The notes under the pieces: model-generated
Told to the model about the DNA's origin: nothing
Database searches by the model: none
Seen by the model: only the letters and a program-made list of their open reading frames with translations
Position numbers and translations under genes: made by a program
In this document: in pieces, positions 26,661 through 35,827 of the stretch
Layout of the letters: each line of letters begins with the position of its first letter
How positions within the stretch are numbered: the first letter of the stretch is position 1
Source of the DNA: Salinimonas chungwhensis DSM 16280
GTDB lineage: Bacteria > Pseudomonadota > Gammaproteobacteria > Enterobacterales > Alteromonadaceae
DNA: 64,000 nt
Assembly (NCBI RefSeq): GCF_000378185.1
Contig: NZ_KB899379.1
Coordinates: 168,720 to 232,719 of the forward strand
Reading direction: 5' to 3'

Positions 26661-27664
26661 TGATTACCCGCATAGACATTGGCCTGCCCGCGTTGGAGGG
26701 TCTGAAAACACACTGGAAAGCGCTGGAAGAAAGTACAGACGCTGCAGTTTTCATTCGGTATGAGTGGTGCCTGTACCAGGCTTCTATGGACAATACACCG
26801 GTGGTGCTCAGCGCCTGGAACGATAATCAGTGTATAGGCATTCTGCCACTGGTCGCGCGTCACCTGTCAGCAAAAGCCAGGGTGCCGGTGCTGTCTCATC
26901 TGTGCCAGCGTTTTACCGATTACCAGTCGATATTGGTGGATAACGAAGTGGAAGACGGCCAGGTATTTGATGCCATGATGACTGCTCTTAATGATTCTGA
27001 CTTTGCCCATCACTCACTGTATATTCCCTACCCGGATAACAGGCTGGCAGCGTTACTGCGCAAGCAGCCTGGCTGTAAGCCCTGTCAGACATGGCGGCAT
27101 ACATTATACCGGCTATCCGGAAAGCGGGTTAAAGCAAAGGTTGCCCGGGAAGCTCGTCGACGCCTGCGCAAATTACAGGACAGCTCAGATATTGAGGTCG
27201 TCGTCAATGCCGACTTTGATGTGTCACTGGCAGACTGGATTTTAGAAACATCGGCTCGTCGTCACGGTGAAAATGCCCTGACCAGGGCATCAGATCGTGA
27301 AGCCATATTAACCTTGCTGACAACCTATAAAGACCAGCTGCATTTAAGTTATATGCGCCGCAATGGTGATTGCATGGCCGCCCACCTGGGGTTTATCCAC
27401 GAACAGTCGCTATTGTATTACGTACCGGTTACCGATGAAAAACAACGGCACCATTCGCCGGGGATCATAATGCTGCATGAAATTATGCAGGATCTATCTG
27501 ACGAAGGCTTAAATAGCATCGACTATTTACGGGGTGACGAAAACTACAAAAAAGACTGGGGCAATGTTCGTAAGAAGCGCTCAGGCTTACTGGTTCCGCG
27601 CTACGCCGGGGTTAATCTGCTACAGCGGTTTTTGATATATATCTGGTTAAAGCGCAACCCTTGA
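26660..27664 (+). CDS. GNAT/FemAB-like acyltransferase (BioF2-like domain)
   Basis: I start it at the ATG at 26,660, which overlaps the preceding stop as TGATG; the longer frame from 26,594 would lie in the previous gene. The 334-residue protein has an N-terminal SDAAVF-like GNAT entry (STDAAVFIRYEWCLYQASM), an Arg-rich KVAREARRRLRKLQ helix, and a conserved C-terminal segment, INSIDYLRGDENYKKDWG, of the Acetyltransf_6 (BioF2-like) family. These enzymes transfer acyl or aminoacyl groups. The operon with a FemAB-like protein and an aminotransferase suggests a shared job in decorating the EPS. The donor is unknown. Confidence 0.83.
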   Translation: MITRIDIGLPALEGLKTHWKALEESTDAAVFIRYEWCLYQASMDNTPVVLSAWNDNQCIGILPLVARHLSAKARVPVLSHLCQRFTDYQSILVDNEVEDGQVFDAMMTALNDSDFAHHSLYIPYPDNRLAALLRKQPGCKPCQTWRHTLYRLSGKRVKAKVAREARRRLRKLQDSSDIEVVVNADFDVSLADWILETSARRHGENALTRASDREAILTLLTTYKDQLHLSYMRRNGDCMAAHLGFIHEQSLLYYVPVTDEKQRHHSPGIIMLHEIMQDLSDEGLNSIDYLRGDENYKKDWGNVRKKRSGLLVPRYAGVNLLQRFLIYIWLKRNP

Positions 27665-27772
27665 GGGATGCGCTTTAACTTTCAACCTGCGACCTTCCAC
27701 TATATTTTGCCACGCCGTATTTACAAAAAGGCGAAAATATACACCTTTACCTGACAGCCTGACTTGCAGTGC

Positions 27773-28663
27773 CTAGCTTGCCTTATAAGCAAACTTGCCA
27801 CTGGCCACACTTAACCAGTCACCTAATATCGGATGATCCTGAGTAAGATATGCCTCATCCATGGTGGTCCAGTCATATTTCTCACACAGCCTGGTCAGTT
27901 TTTTCAAGGCTGACTTCTGATTGACATGATGACGAAAACGGGATTTAAAATTACTTTCAATCCGCGGCTGTTCCGGATCAAACTCCCATGGGTGGGTGTA
28001 AAAATTCGCCGTACGCCCCTCCTGCCCTTTGCCAAACAGAAAATCAAACACCCAGAACGGCAGTAAGCGAAAATAGCCACCGCCCCCGGCTGGAAAAACC
28101 CGATCCCGCCAGATAGTGGTAGTTACCGGTATTTCCAGCAAGCCATTAGACAACCGGTAGGCATCTCTGGGCGCCAGTGGTACACCGTATAAATCGTGTT
28201 TAATGGGGTAACTGCTTGAACTGTACTGGTAGCCAGCTTTGGCTATTAAATCGTGAGCCCAGTCATTATCTGCGCTAATCGAAAAGCATGGAGCTCGGTA
28301 ACCCTTTACCTCTACCCCGGTAATGTCTTCAATCAACGCCTTCGCTTTGGTGATATCTTCAAAGAATACATCTTCATTCTGTTTGGACAAATGCTGATGC
28401 ATAAAACCATGACTGGCAATTTCATGCCCCTGCGCCACAATCCGTTTGAGAATCTCCGGGTGGGCCTGGGCAATCCAGCCCAACGTAAAAAACGTTGCTT
28501 TAACATTGGTATCGGCAAAGGTACCCAGTAGCTTGTCCATCTGGATGGCAAGACGTGACTCATACTTCGACCACTCATTAACGGGGATATCACTGGCGAA
28601 AGCTTCAACCTGGAAATATTCTTCCACGTCTACTGTCATCGCATTCACATTTGCCATACTCAA
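27773..28663 (-). CDS. XrtA-system polysaccharide deacetylase (DUF3473 type)
   Basis: The 296-residue protein has the N-terminal TVDVEEYFQVEAF motif that marks the exosortase-associated deacetylase group, then ATFFTLGWIAQAHPEI, GHEIASHGFMHQHL (metal-binding His-x3-His) and GYRAPCFSIS. The C-terminal part, with NFYTHPWEFDPEQPRI, is the DUF3473 extension. It probably removes N-acetyl groups from the EPS during or after export, although no signal peptide is visible. It is a single gene on the minus strand, between the plus-strand FemAB-like operon and another deacetylase. The M at 28,663 is followed closely by a second ATG (28,657). Confidence 0.92.
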   Translation of the reverse strand: MSMANVNAMTVDVEEYFQVEAFASDIPVNEWSKYESRLAIQMDKLLGTFADTNVKATFFTLGWIAQAHPEILKRIVAQGHEIASHGFMHQHLSKQNEDVFFEDITKAKALIEDITGVEVKGYRAPCFSISADNDWAHDLIAKAGYQYSSSSYPIKHDLYGVPLAPRDAYRLSNGLLEIPVTTTIWRDRVFPAGGGGYFRLLPFWVFDFLFGKGQEGRTANFYTHPWEFDPEQPRIESNFKSRFRHHVNQKSALKKLTRLCEKYDWTTMDEAYLTQDHPILGDWLSVASGKFAYKAS

Positions 28664-29063
28664 TTAATACCTTCGGACCTGCTCTGATGAGCATGATTAT
28701 AAATAACAACTTATAGTAAATAATGACTACAACAGATCGTTTCACGGTGTAATCTTATTTTATTTTACGTGCAACCACAGTAAAAAGGAAATGTGGGCTT
28801 GCTGTATCTTATATGATAGTTTTATTAAACGTGTTAACCGGGGTAATGCAGAGTCCGTGTAAGCTGGTTAAAATACAGTTATTGCCTGACAGATGCAGGT
28901 CACAAACATTGGCTCAGAAATTAAATCCTATGCAGAGAACGCTATGTGGTGCTGACAAACATGAACATCAGCAACATAAATACTGCTTTTTTGGGTTATT
29001 GCCCGTACACACGAACGCATCAGACAGACGCAGGAGCGCAGCCTTCTGGCGCGTAGTAGTTAA
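28664..29063. promoter_or_regulatory. Intergenic region between two divergent deacetylase genes
   Basis: This stretch of 400 bases separates two divergent deacetylase genes. It is AT-rich on the left (28,680-28,830) and contains no gene I can support. A short plus-strand frame (28,813-29,067) has no ribosome-binding site and no family features. Promoters of both genes must lie here; I could not place the boxes. Confidence 0.4.
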
Positions 29064-30065
29064 TTGAAAAGTTGGACAAAAAGTTTGATACATTCGCTGT
29101 TTCTGAGCAAAGGACTGAACTGGCTGTTAAATAAGGCGCTGAGTCAGCATATTTGCATATTTACGTTACATCGTCCCGTTGGGCCTCATGGTCTGAACGG
29201 CGTAGATTTAACTATGCTGGAAGGTTTTCTTCGACTACTTCGCCGCCATGGCTGCGAATTTATCAGCGTCGATGACCTGTTTGCCAAACGCCATCATCTT
29301 AACCCGGCAAAGAATTATGTATGCTTCACGGTTGACGATGGTTATCAGGACCAGTCGGAGTCATTAATCCCAATCTTGCTAAAATATGACGCCCGACCGA
29401 CCTTATTTATTATTACAGACTTGATTGATAAGCAAACGCTGCCGTGGGATGCACAGATTGCCACCACTATCCGTGCTACCGATCATAGCGAACTGGACGC
29501 TGGCGCACTGGGCGTTCCGGGTGAGCGCATACTATCGTTAAAAGATAAACGCCACGCGAGACGCTATTTGTCTTTGCACGCAAAGCGACTTGAGCGTAAT
29601 GCCCGTCAGGCATTTACAGATCGTCTTAAGCACACGCTGTGTGGCGAGGCCGACATAGACACCCGGCACTTTGAGCCTACCAGCTGGCAGCGCCTGAACG
29701 AGCTTCATAAAGAAGGGTTGACGGTGGGAACGCATACCTGCAGCCACAGTCCGTTATCCACCTTATCCAAAGACGACATCCGCCAGGAGCTCAGTGACAG
29801 CCTGGCAGTGGTAAAAAAGAATATTCCCTCGCCTTCTAAAATATTTTGCTATCCGGTGGGAATGAAAGAAGATTTTGATGAGCGTGCTGCTGATATCATT
29901 AAAAATCAGGGATTTATCGGCGCATTGATTTCTGAGCCTGGCTACTTCGTATCAGACGCGGTAGAGAAAAACCCTTTTGCCGTGCCTCGCCTTAGCCTGC
30001 CAGCTACCACGAATACCGCAGTGCGCTATACCTCCTGGATGGAAAAGCTCAGAGCCGTGCAATAA
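29064..30065 (+). CDS. Polysaccharide deacetylase family protein
   Basis: The 333-residue protein has a NodB-like motif 1 in CFTVDDGYQDQ (DD pair), ARPTLFIITDLID, GTHTCSHSPLSTL (metal histidines) and FCYPVG. It should act on N-acetylated sugars. The start is a TTG at 29,064: an in-frame TAA lies directly before it and the next ATG is well inside the domain, so no other start gives a complete protein. No classical Shine-Dalgarno is next to the TTG, so expression may be weak or the reading may be slightly wrong. It is a third deacetylase of the locus, in its own transcription unit. Confidence 0.83.
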   Translation: MKSWTKSLIHSLFLSKGLNWLLNKALSQHICIFTLHRPVGPHGLNGVDLTMLEGFLRLLRRHGCEFISVDDLFAKRHHLNPAKNYVCFTVDDGYQDQSESLIPILLKYDARPTLFIITDLIDKQTLPWDAQIATTIRATDHSELDAGALGVPGERILSLKDKRHARRYLSLHAKRLERNARQAFTDRLKHTLCGEADIDTRHFEPTSWQRLNELHKEGLTVGTHTCSHSPLSTLSKDDIRQELSDSLAVVKKNIPSPSKIFCYPVGMKEDFDERAADIIKNQGFIGALISEPGYFVSDAVEKNPFAVPRLSLPATTNTAVRYTSWMEKLRAVQ

Positions 30066-30319
30066 GCCACAATGCACTTTACCCATGCTATCTAGCCTCG
30101 GGCACAAAATGTATGGTCCGCCTCGTTATTATAATGATAATTTTCAATAACGGGGTTGGTTATGCGCTAATGTATTCGGAGTCTGATTAGGCGCTTTCGC
30201 AACCCACTCCACGATGAGATCCACGCTAGGTTATCCTCTTAATGCCAAAAGCTTCTGTGAGCTGTTTTTTGGTGTCAGATTTTAATCCAGTGGTTCTACC
30301 CTGTACGTCAGCGCTATTC
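30066..30319. other. Non-coding region beside the transposase remnant
   Basis: This stretch between a deacetylase gene and the degraded transposase shows no intact gene. It probably includes the remaining 3' part of the insertion element, because IS110-type elements extend past the transposase stop. I see no obvious terminal inverted repeats. Confidence 0.35.
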
Positions 30320-30917
30320 TCATTGCAAACCCGGTGTTAATGATTTGCTGTCGAATGCTTGTTTCGTTTTCACAACTGCCCATGCTAGGCGGGCTAATTT
30401 GTTTGCCAATGCGACAGTCACAACATTGAATGGCTTAGTGGCTCGCAGGTTAATCAGCCACTCTCCCTAAATCTTCCCGGTCTTACCCTGCCTCGACATA
30501 ACTGCTCTGGCAGCATGGATAAACAAGGTTCGCAGTTCCTTATTACCTCACTTACTTACTTCCAATAATCTTGGCTTCCCTCCTGTTGAGTATTACGCTG
30601 GCACAAGGCCCAACCATGCAGTCAAATTCCTGCCGTTTTTAACGTCCGTTGCACTGCTGATATTGCCAAGGCAAAGATTGGCAGTCATATCGCCAATAGC
30701 CAAAATGGGCTTCAGAAACTGGCCGAGCGGAACAGTTTCTATCAGTGTCTTAAGCTTTAAATGCTATTGTGCATGGAACTAATTGGTGAAGATATTGAAG
30801 CAATGCTGAGCACGAAAGTTTTTTGCGGGTAATCTGGTTAACAGAATGAGTAAAGCCTATCACATGAAAAGATGATTTGCCTAAATCGATACCAAGAACT
30901 CTAATAGTAGACGTGAT
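30320..30917 (-). pseudogene. Degraded IS110-family transposase
   Basis: Read on the minus strand, the segment gives recognisable IS110 protein blocks in broken frames. The N-terminus reads TSTIRVLGIDLGKSSFHVIG, followed by TRKKLSCSALLQYL, which contains the DEDD-type catalytic Asp strand. After a deletion of roughly 100 residues come ETVPLGQFLKPI, DVKNGRNLTAWLGLVPA, ELRTLFIHAARAVM and finally VALANKLARLAWAVVKTKQ, the family's C-terminal signature. Several stops and frame changes interrupt it. A GGAGGCG ribosome-binding site is preserved, but the start codon appears to have become ATC (30,915-30,917). The element cannot move. It lies between EPS genes and records past insertion. Confidence 0.85.
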
Positions 30918-30975
30918 GGTGCGCCTCCTTCACTGCCTAACTCTTTAGCTTAGGAGTGAGGCGGACAATTTAATT

Positions 30976-30999
30976 AAGCCAGCGTGAACAAGCTGGCTT
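30976..30999 (-). terminator. Intrinsic terminator of the outer-membrane protein operon
   Basis: On the minus strand, AAGCCAGC and GCTGGCTT form an 8-base-pair stem around an 8-base loop, followed by an AT-rich tail (TTAATTAAATT). It lies about 20 bases after the stop at 31,019, the end of the minus-strand export operon. Confidence 0.7.
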
Positions 31000-31018
31000 G
31001 ATGGTAAACAGCCCCATA

Positions 31019-32650
31019 CTATCTAAAGGTGTAAGTAACCCCTAGTTGCAGACGGTGTTCGGTGTAATTATTTCCAAATGCTCCCACCCGGGCTTCCCCA
31101 TCTTGCTTCGTGTAGGAATATCCAGCATTGAGGTTAAGGTGGGGAGAAAAGGTATGATTCAGCGCTACGTCAAAAACCATATTTTCACCGGTACTTGATA
31201 CTCCAGTCTGCTCTTCACGGTCGATATCGGCAAAGCTCAGAGTAGCGTTTAAGCGAGTAAATGCACCGATTCGATAGGCGGCATTCGTGCCCAGGGTTTC
31301 GGTTTTCAAGCGTCTTTCCTGCCCTAAAAACTCGTTATCATTATAACGGGCAAATAATCCCAATGTCAGAACACGTGACTGATAGCTCATTTCAAAACCG
31401 CCAGCTTTTCGCAGTACAATACTGTCATCAATAGCATTATTGTCTTCACCTAGCTGGATGAATTGCTGCCCACCAGTGAGCTCGTATGATAACGAATTAG
31501 GCTGAAAGCAGTTAGGGGAAAAACCGGCGCCAGGACATACTAACACACCCTCTGTGTTATCGATGCCCAAGAACTGCGAGGAATTTCGTACATCTTCTGA
31601 GTAAAATACAGAGGTACGTATTTTGCGGGTGGCGTGCTTAATGCTCAGATTGGCAGAATCACCATAAAACCGCTTACTAAGTTTTGCGCTAAAACTTGTG
31701 CGACTGGTAAACGCCCAATTTACATCCAAACCAGGAAACACATCGCCGTCATTTTCTTCATTGGAAGAGTTAGCTTTATTGGCAGTAAGCGAGATATAGC
31801 GATCATCGGCTTTATAGTAGGTGAAGCCTGCCCCAACACTATCAAACGCCCGCTCATCCTGAATAAAATCGCCTTGACTGTTAAATGCGTAGGACTCAGA
31901 TTTGCCCGCTAAGCGCAATGCCCAACGCCCGCTAATCAATCGATCAATAAAACCTTCAACTTCATGGGTTTCAAAAGTACCCAGATTAGCTTCAGAGCGA
32001 TCCGTATCACTATAGTTACCATAGATGTTCCACTTGAAGCCGTCCACAGCCTGGCCGTCTTTGATAGACCCAATTGCAGAAAAAGTCTCATTGTTTAATT
32101 GTTGAGAATTAATAAAGGAGCTTTGTTCTGCTTGGACCTTTCTGTAGGAAACAGAAGCAGTAGTTTCCAGCAGTGGGTTACGGGTAAAATCGGTTGTTGC
32201 ACTAATCGTATCGGTTTGAACTCGGGCAAGATCCGCTGAATTGGTAAGCTTATCTGAAATCAAGAAATTATTAGTATTGGTATTTCGATACCGAGAGCTA
32301 CCCCGCACGCCTAAGGTCAGCAGCCGTTCAATGACATCCAGCTCACCGTCATAACGATACTCGATATAATCATTTTTGGTGGAAAAAACATCCGTATCTC
32401 GTTCCAGGTGAGTTGCGGATAAATCTACTGATGCTTTGGCGCGCTTCGCGGTATAAATTGCGTCAATCGATGGAACCAGCCGAAGAGTTGTCACATCTCT
32501 GTCACCCCTGGCGTCCGAGTCGATTTGCTGAAAGATCGTATCAGCCGATATGCGCGGCTCAATTTTCAGATCGCCAGCACTGACATTAGCTGCTACCAGC
32601 GCTGTACAGGTGAACAATGCTAAGCGAGAGACATTCAGCTTACGCCCCAT
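31019..32650 (-). CDS. PEP-CTERM-system-associated outer-membrane beta-barrel protein
   Basis: From the ATG at 32,650 the product has 543 residues: a signal peptide (SRLALFTCTALVAANVSAG), then a long series of alternating amphipathic strands ending in aromatic-R (LGVTYTFR), the usual sorting signal of outer-membrane barrels. Length, the DLKIEPRISADTIFQQIDSD beginning and position match the uncharacterised outer-membrane family found in XrtA EPS loci (TIGR03016 type). It may form or guide the outer-membrane passage for the EPS, or help assembly of the export machinery; this is inferred from position. The start overlaps the end of the kinase gene by 11 bases, so a longer start is unlikely. Confidence 0.87.
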   Translation of the reverse strand: MGRKLNVSRLALFTCTALVAANVSAGDLKIEPRISADTIFQQIDSDARGDRDVTTLRLVPSIDAIYTAKRAKASVDLSATHLERDTDVFSTKNDYIEYRYDGELDVIERLLTLGVRGSSRYRNTNTNNFLISDKLTNSADLARVQTDTISATTDFTRNPLLETTASVSYRKVQAEQSSFINSQQLNNETFSAIGSIKDGQAVDGFKWNIYGNYSDTDRSEANLGTFETHEVEGFIDRLISGRWALRLAGKSESYAFNSQGDFIQDERAFDSVGAGFTYYKADDRYISLTANKANSSNEENDGDVFPGLDVNWAFTSRTSFSAKLSKRFYGDSANLSIKHATRKIRTSVFYSEDVRNSSQFLGIDNTEGVLVCPGAGFSPNCFQPNSLSYELTGGQQFIQLGEDNNAIDDSIVLRKAGGFEMSYQSRVLTLGLFARYNDNEFLGQERRLKTETLGTNAAYRIGAFTRLNATLSFADIDREEQTGVSSTGENMVFDVALNHTFSPHLNLNAGYSYTKQDGEARVGAFGNNYTEHRLQLGVTYTFR

Positions 32651-33560
32651 TAGCTGTATCTTGTTCTTGTCCATAATAATATCCATAGTAACCGGGGTCA
32701 TTGGCATCCTTATTGACTACCTTGTTTACCACAAAACCAATGGCCATATCAGGATTCAGACGCTCTACACTCAGACGAATATCAGTCAGCTTTGAGCGCC
32801 CTTCTTCAGTCACGACCACTGCCTGACCTGCAAAGTTTGCCAGAATGGCACTTTCCGTAATACCGATAAGCGGCGGCGTGTCAATGATCACGATACGATC
32901 TGGATAGCGATTAGCAAACTCATCAACAGTTTCATGCATTTTCTGGCTGGCCAGTAATTCGGTAGACAGATGATGAGTTTTCCCTGCCGGAATAATCTTT
33001 AGTTTATCCACATTGGTAGGGTATAACACTTCCGCTATATCATCGGCTTCACCGGTCAGGTACTCCATCAAACCTTTACGGCGCTCCAGTCCGAAGGTAT
33101 TGAGTACATTTGGCTTTAACACATCGGCATCTACCAGCAAAACCGTTTTGTCCTGCTCTGACGCGATACTAAGCGCCAGGTTGGTGGCACAAAATGTTTT
33201 ACCTTCCTCGGGCCTTCCACTGGTTACCATAATAATATTGCTATTTTTCATGGTAGACGATAATGGCCCGAACGCATTGGCTAACAATTTACGTTTTATT
33301 TCACGGTATTCTTCGTTAATACTTTTCCGTGCACTGGAAAGTGATACGTGGCCATTGCGCTCTAGCCTATCCAGATCAATATTAAATGGCTCCAGCTGTG
33401 TCGCCGGGCCCTTCGCCTTAACCCGTTGTTTAGCACTTCTGTATGCTGGCTCTGCGGCCTGAGCCGCAGGCTCAGAGGTGCTGGTATTTTCTTGTTTTGC
33501 CTTCTCGGCCGCCATAGCTTCACGGCGCCGCTGAAGGGCTTTTTCAATTGTACTGCTCAT
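32640..33560 (-). CDS. XrtA-associated tyrosine autokinase
   Basis: The 306-residue cytoplasmic bacterial tyrosine kinase has the Walker A variant GRPEEGKT (115-122), Walker A' in LLVDADVLKPNV (VDAD at 143-146) and Walker B in IVIIDTPPLIG. The C-terminus has a tyrosine cluster (YYGYYYGQEQD) that is the autophosphorylation site. The N-terminal 100 residues are charged and variable. It matches the PEP-CTERM-associated kinase group. It pairs with the chain-length protein encoded just upstream (overlap of 4 bases), whose cytoplasmic end activates such kinases, and is probably reversed by the phosphatase at 5,033-5,584. Its role is to control EPS polymerisation and export. Confidence 0.93.
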   Translation of the reverse strand: MSSTIEKALQRRREAMAAEKAKQENTSTSEPAAQAAEPAYRSAKQRVKAKGPATQLEPFNIDLDRLERNGHVSLSSARKSINEEYREIKRKLLANAFGPLSSTMKNSNIIMVTSGRPEEGKTFCATNLALSIASEQDKTVLLVDADVLKPNVLNTFGLERRKGLMEYLTGEADDIAEVLYPTNVDKLKIIPAGKTHHLSTELLASQKMHETVDEFANRYPDRIVIIDTPPLIGITESAILANFAGQAVVVTEEGRSKLTDIRLSVERLNPDMAIGFVVNKVVNKDANDPGYYGYYYGQEQDTANGA

Positions 33561-35125
33561 GACAACACACCCTGCAGGTTGAAATTCATCAATTCTGCGG
33601 CCACCAATGCTCCATAAATCACCACCAGAGCTAAAGAACTTGCCGCAAAGACCATATAATGGCGCTTGTTATTTTTTGCTATGGTCTCAAAGTCAAGATG
33701 GGTCACTGTTCCCCACACTGGATAATCCGTCAGATCTTGCAATTGGCGAGCCCGTACCAGAACCGGTGACAGTTGGTTCAGCAGAAAGGCAATACCAATT
33801 CCACCACCAAAACCGATTAGCAATACTGTGGTGTATAGCATCAAACGCTGTGGCCCGGAGGGTTGATTTGGCACCAGAGGAGGTTCGATAATTCTGAATT
33901 GGAATTCCTCAGCAGAAACATCTGCCCGACGACTTAAATCTGCTGACTCACGACGATTCAACAACTCCTGATAACGCTGTTTGGTAATACCATAATCACG
34001 GTTTAGCGAGGCCTGCTCCGCTTCAATTTGCGGAATCAAATCAATTTTCGATTCCAAATCAGCTATCTTATTCTGTAAGTCTTCTTCCTGCACCTGCAAA
34101 GCGGCAATCTCGCTTTGCAAACGACTGACTTCCAAAGAGATCTGACTGTTATAAGCGCCCACCGGTTCGCCGTCTTCAGCACCCTGCTCACTCATAAATT
34201 GATCAATTTCATCTTGTCTGGCGTCTTCCAGACTGCTCAGTAATTGCTTTGTTTCAATAACATCCGGATGCTGGTCGGTATAACGCAGCATAAGAGTATC
34301 AAGCTGATCTTCCAGCGATTTAATGCGTTCATCGTAACGGGTTTGTAGCGCGGCTGAGTCTTCATTTCTAACGCCAAAACTGTCGGCAACTTTTGCGCCG
34401 GAAATCTGACCTTTCATCGCATCGATCTTTTGCCTTGCCTGACGTATCTGTAATTGCGTCGAATCCAGTTTATCTCTTAATTGACCAATCGCGCTATAGA
34501 ATGAGCCAGACATAGGCAATATTTCGCTGTATTTTCGCTTAAATGCCGCTAAACGCTGTTCCGCTTCCGCAAGCCTGGCTTCATAATCAGCAATTTGCTC
34601 ATCCAGAAATCGGCCGGCAGTATCAGTATCTCTGCGGTTGTTGCCCAGTGAGCCTTCAACAAACAGGGATAATGTTTCCTGTACAACACGTTGGGCTACC
34701 ACCGGATTTTCATTTTCATAAGCAATATTGTAAATATTATCTTTGCTCGTCCCCTTGAGTGAAATACCGCTACTCAATTCATTGATAAGCTCGCCAAATT
34801 CTTCATCGGAAGACACTGTAATATCCAGATCACTCTCCCTAGCAATCGTTTCCAGGTTTGAACGGCTTAATAAGGTTCTCGCCATCATCTGTATTTCCTG
34901 TTGCGGATTAGACTGAATGGTGATACCTGTTAAGACTGGTTGCAATGGGGAGCCCGTGTCTACATATACCTCAGCAGATGATTCATACTGATTGGGTAGT
35001 GTTGCTACATAGAAAAACCCGATGGGGCAAATAATCCATGAGCATATTATTATAATGCGCTTTTTTATCCATATGCCTTTGAGCAAGTCAAAGAACTGCG
35101 CAATAGATGGCTGTAAATCCTGCAT
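33557..35125 (-). CDS. XrtA-system polysaccharide chain-length determinant (Wzz-like)
   Basis: The 522-residue protein has one membrane helix near the N-terminus (about 25-50, IIIICSWIICPIGFFYVATL), a periplasmic domain with VYVDTGSPLQPVLTGI, and a long coiled coil from about 175 to 400 (repeated Leu/Glu/Gln heptads such as YEARLAEAEQRLAAFKRKY). Two further helices near the C-terminus return it to the inner membrane (MLYTTVLLIGFGGGIGIAFL and a second at the end). It is a polysaccharide copolymerase that sets EPS chain length and contacts the tyrosine kinase. Its stop overlaps the kinase start by 4 bases. The length and the coiled coil match the PEP-CTERM chain-length group. Confidence 0.92.
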   Translation of the reverse strand: MQDLQPSIAQFFDLLKGIWIKKRIIIICSWIICPIGFFYVATLPNQYESSAEVYVDTGSPLQPVLTGITIQSNPQQEIQMMARTLLSRSNLETIARESDLDITVSSDEEFGELINELSSGISLKGTSKDNIYNIAYENENPVVAQRVVQETLSLFVEGSLGNNRRDTDTAGRFLDEQIADYEARLAEAEQRLAAFKRKYSEILPMSGSFYSAIGQLRDKLDSTQLQIRQARQKIDAMKGQISGAKVADSFGVRNEDSAALQTRYDERIKSLEDQLDTLMLRYTDQHPDVIETKQLLSSLEDARQDEIDQFMSEQGAEDGEPVGAYNSQISLEVSRLQSEIAALQVQEEDLQNKIADLESKIDLIPQIEAEQASLNRDYGITKQRYQELLNRRESADLSRRADVSAEEFQFRIIEPPLVPNQPSGPQRLMLYTTVLLIGFGGGIGIAFLLNQLSPVLVRARQLQDLTDYPVWGTVTHLDFETIAKNNKRHYMVFAASSLALVVIYGALVAAELMNFNLQGVLS

Positions 35126-35145
35126 GTAAATTTGTTCCGCTACTA

Positions 35146-35778
35146 CTAGAACCAGGCCTCAGGGATGATAACAATATCACCAGGCAAAATATCAACATTC
35201 TGTGAAATGTCGCCGTCACGAATTAAATCATCGATATTTATATTGTAAGTTTGTTGCTCACCGTCTTCCACACGCACCAGTTTCGCGCTGTTACCGGCGG
35301 CAAACTCTGTCAGTCCACCCACCGCAATCATCAGGTCAAGCAGAGTCATATGCTCTGAATAACTGATAGCTTGCGGATTAGTGGCTTCACCAATAACACG
35401 AACCTGTTCGCTAAGTGGTCCGGAAAAGTTGTTAACACTTACCGTAACACGAGGATTGTTGATGAACGTGGATAGTTTTTCTTCGATTTCCCGGGCAAGC
35501 GTCGAAGGTGTTCGCCCGGCAACGTCGATATCTTCAACCAGTGACGTTGTGACTTTACCATCGGGCCGAACAGTGTACTGGCCTGAGATCTCTGGGTTGC
35601 GCCATACAAAAATGCTTAACGTATCGCCTGGACCAATGAGGTATTGATAATCATCCACACTGGTGGTCAATGACTGGCGAGTTTTTGCCTGGGGCAGTTC
35701 GGAAGTGCTGGTACAGCCGCATAACAAAGATACTGCTGCTCCTAAAACAACCGGAATGATGCTTTTAGAATTGTACAT
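35146..35778 (-). CDS. XrtA-system EPS export lipoprotein (Wza-like)
   Basis: The 210-residue protein has a lipoprotein signal with LLCGC (lipidated Cys22), then a polysaccharide export domain beginning YQYLIGPGDTLSIFVWRNPE and a SLBB-like domain with VRVIGEATNPQAISY and LLDLMIAVGGLTEFAAG. It is shorter than Wza (about 380 residues), as is usual in XrtA loci. It should sit in the outer membrane or periplasm and guide the polysaccharide out, working with the barrel protein. It is the first gene of the minus-strand export operon (export, Wzz, kinase, barrel) and divergent from epsB. Confidence 0.92.
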   Translation of the reverse strand: MYNSKSIIPVVLGAAVSLLCGCTSTSELPQAKTRQSLTTSVDDYQYLIGPGDTLSIFVWRNPEISGQYTVRPDGKVTTSLVEDIDVAGRTPSTLAREIEEKLSTFINNPRVTVSVNNFSGPLSEQVRVIGEATNPQAISYSEHMTLLDLMIAVGGLTEFAAGNSAKLVRVEDGEQQTYNINIDDLIRDGDISQNVDILPGDIVIIPEAWF

Positions 35779-35827
35779 AAGAGATCTTCCTAAACTCGTT
35801 ATGGTGAAATTTTTTTAAGTAATGCAA

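Noticed and set aside
28813-29067. 84-codon frame on the plus strand before the deacetylase at 29,064
   Set aside because: No ribosome-binding site; composition is that of intergenic DNA; the overlap with the next start looks accidental.
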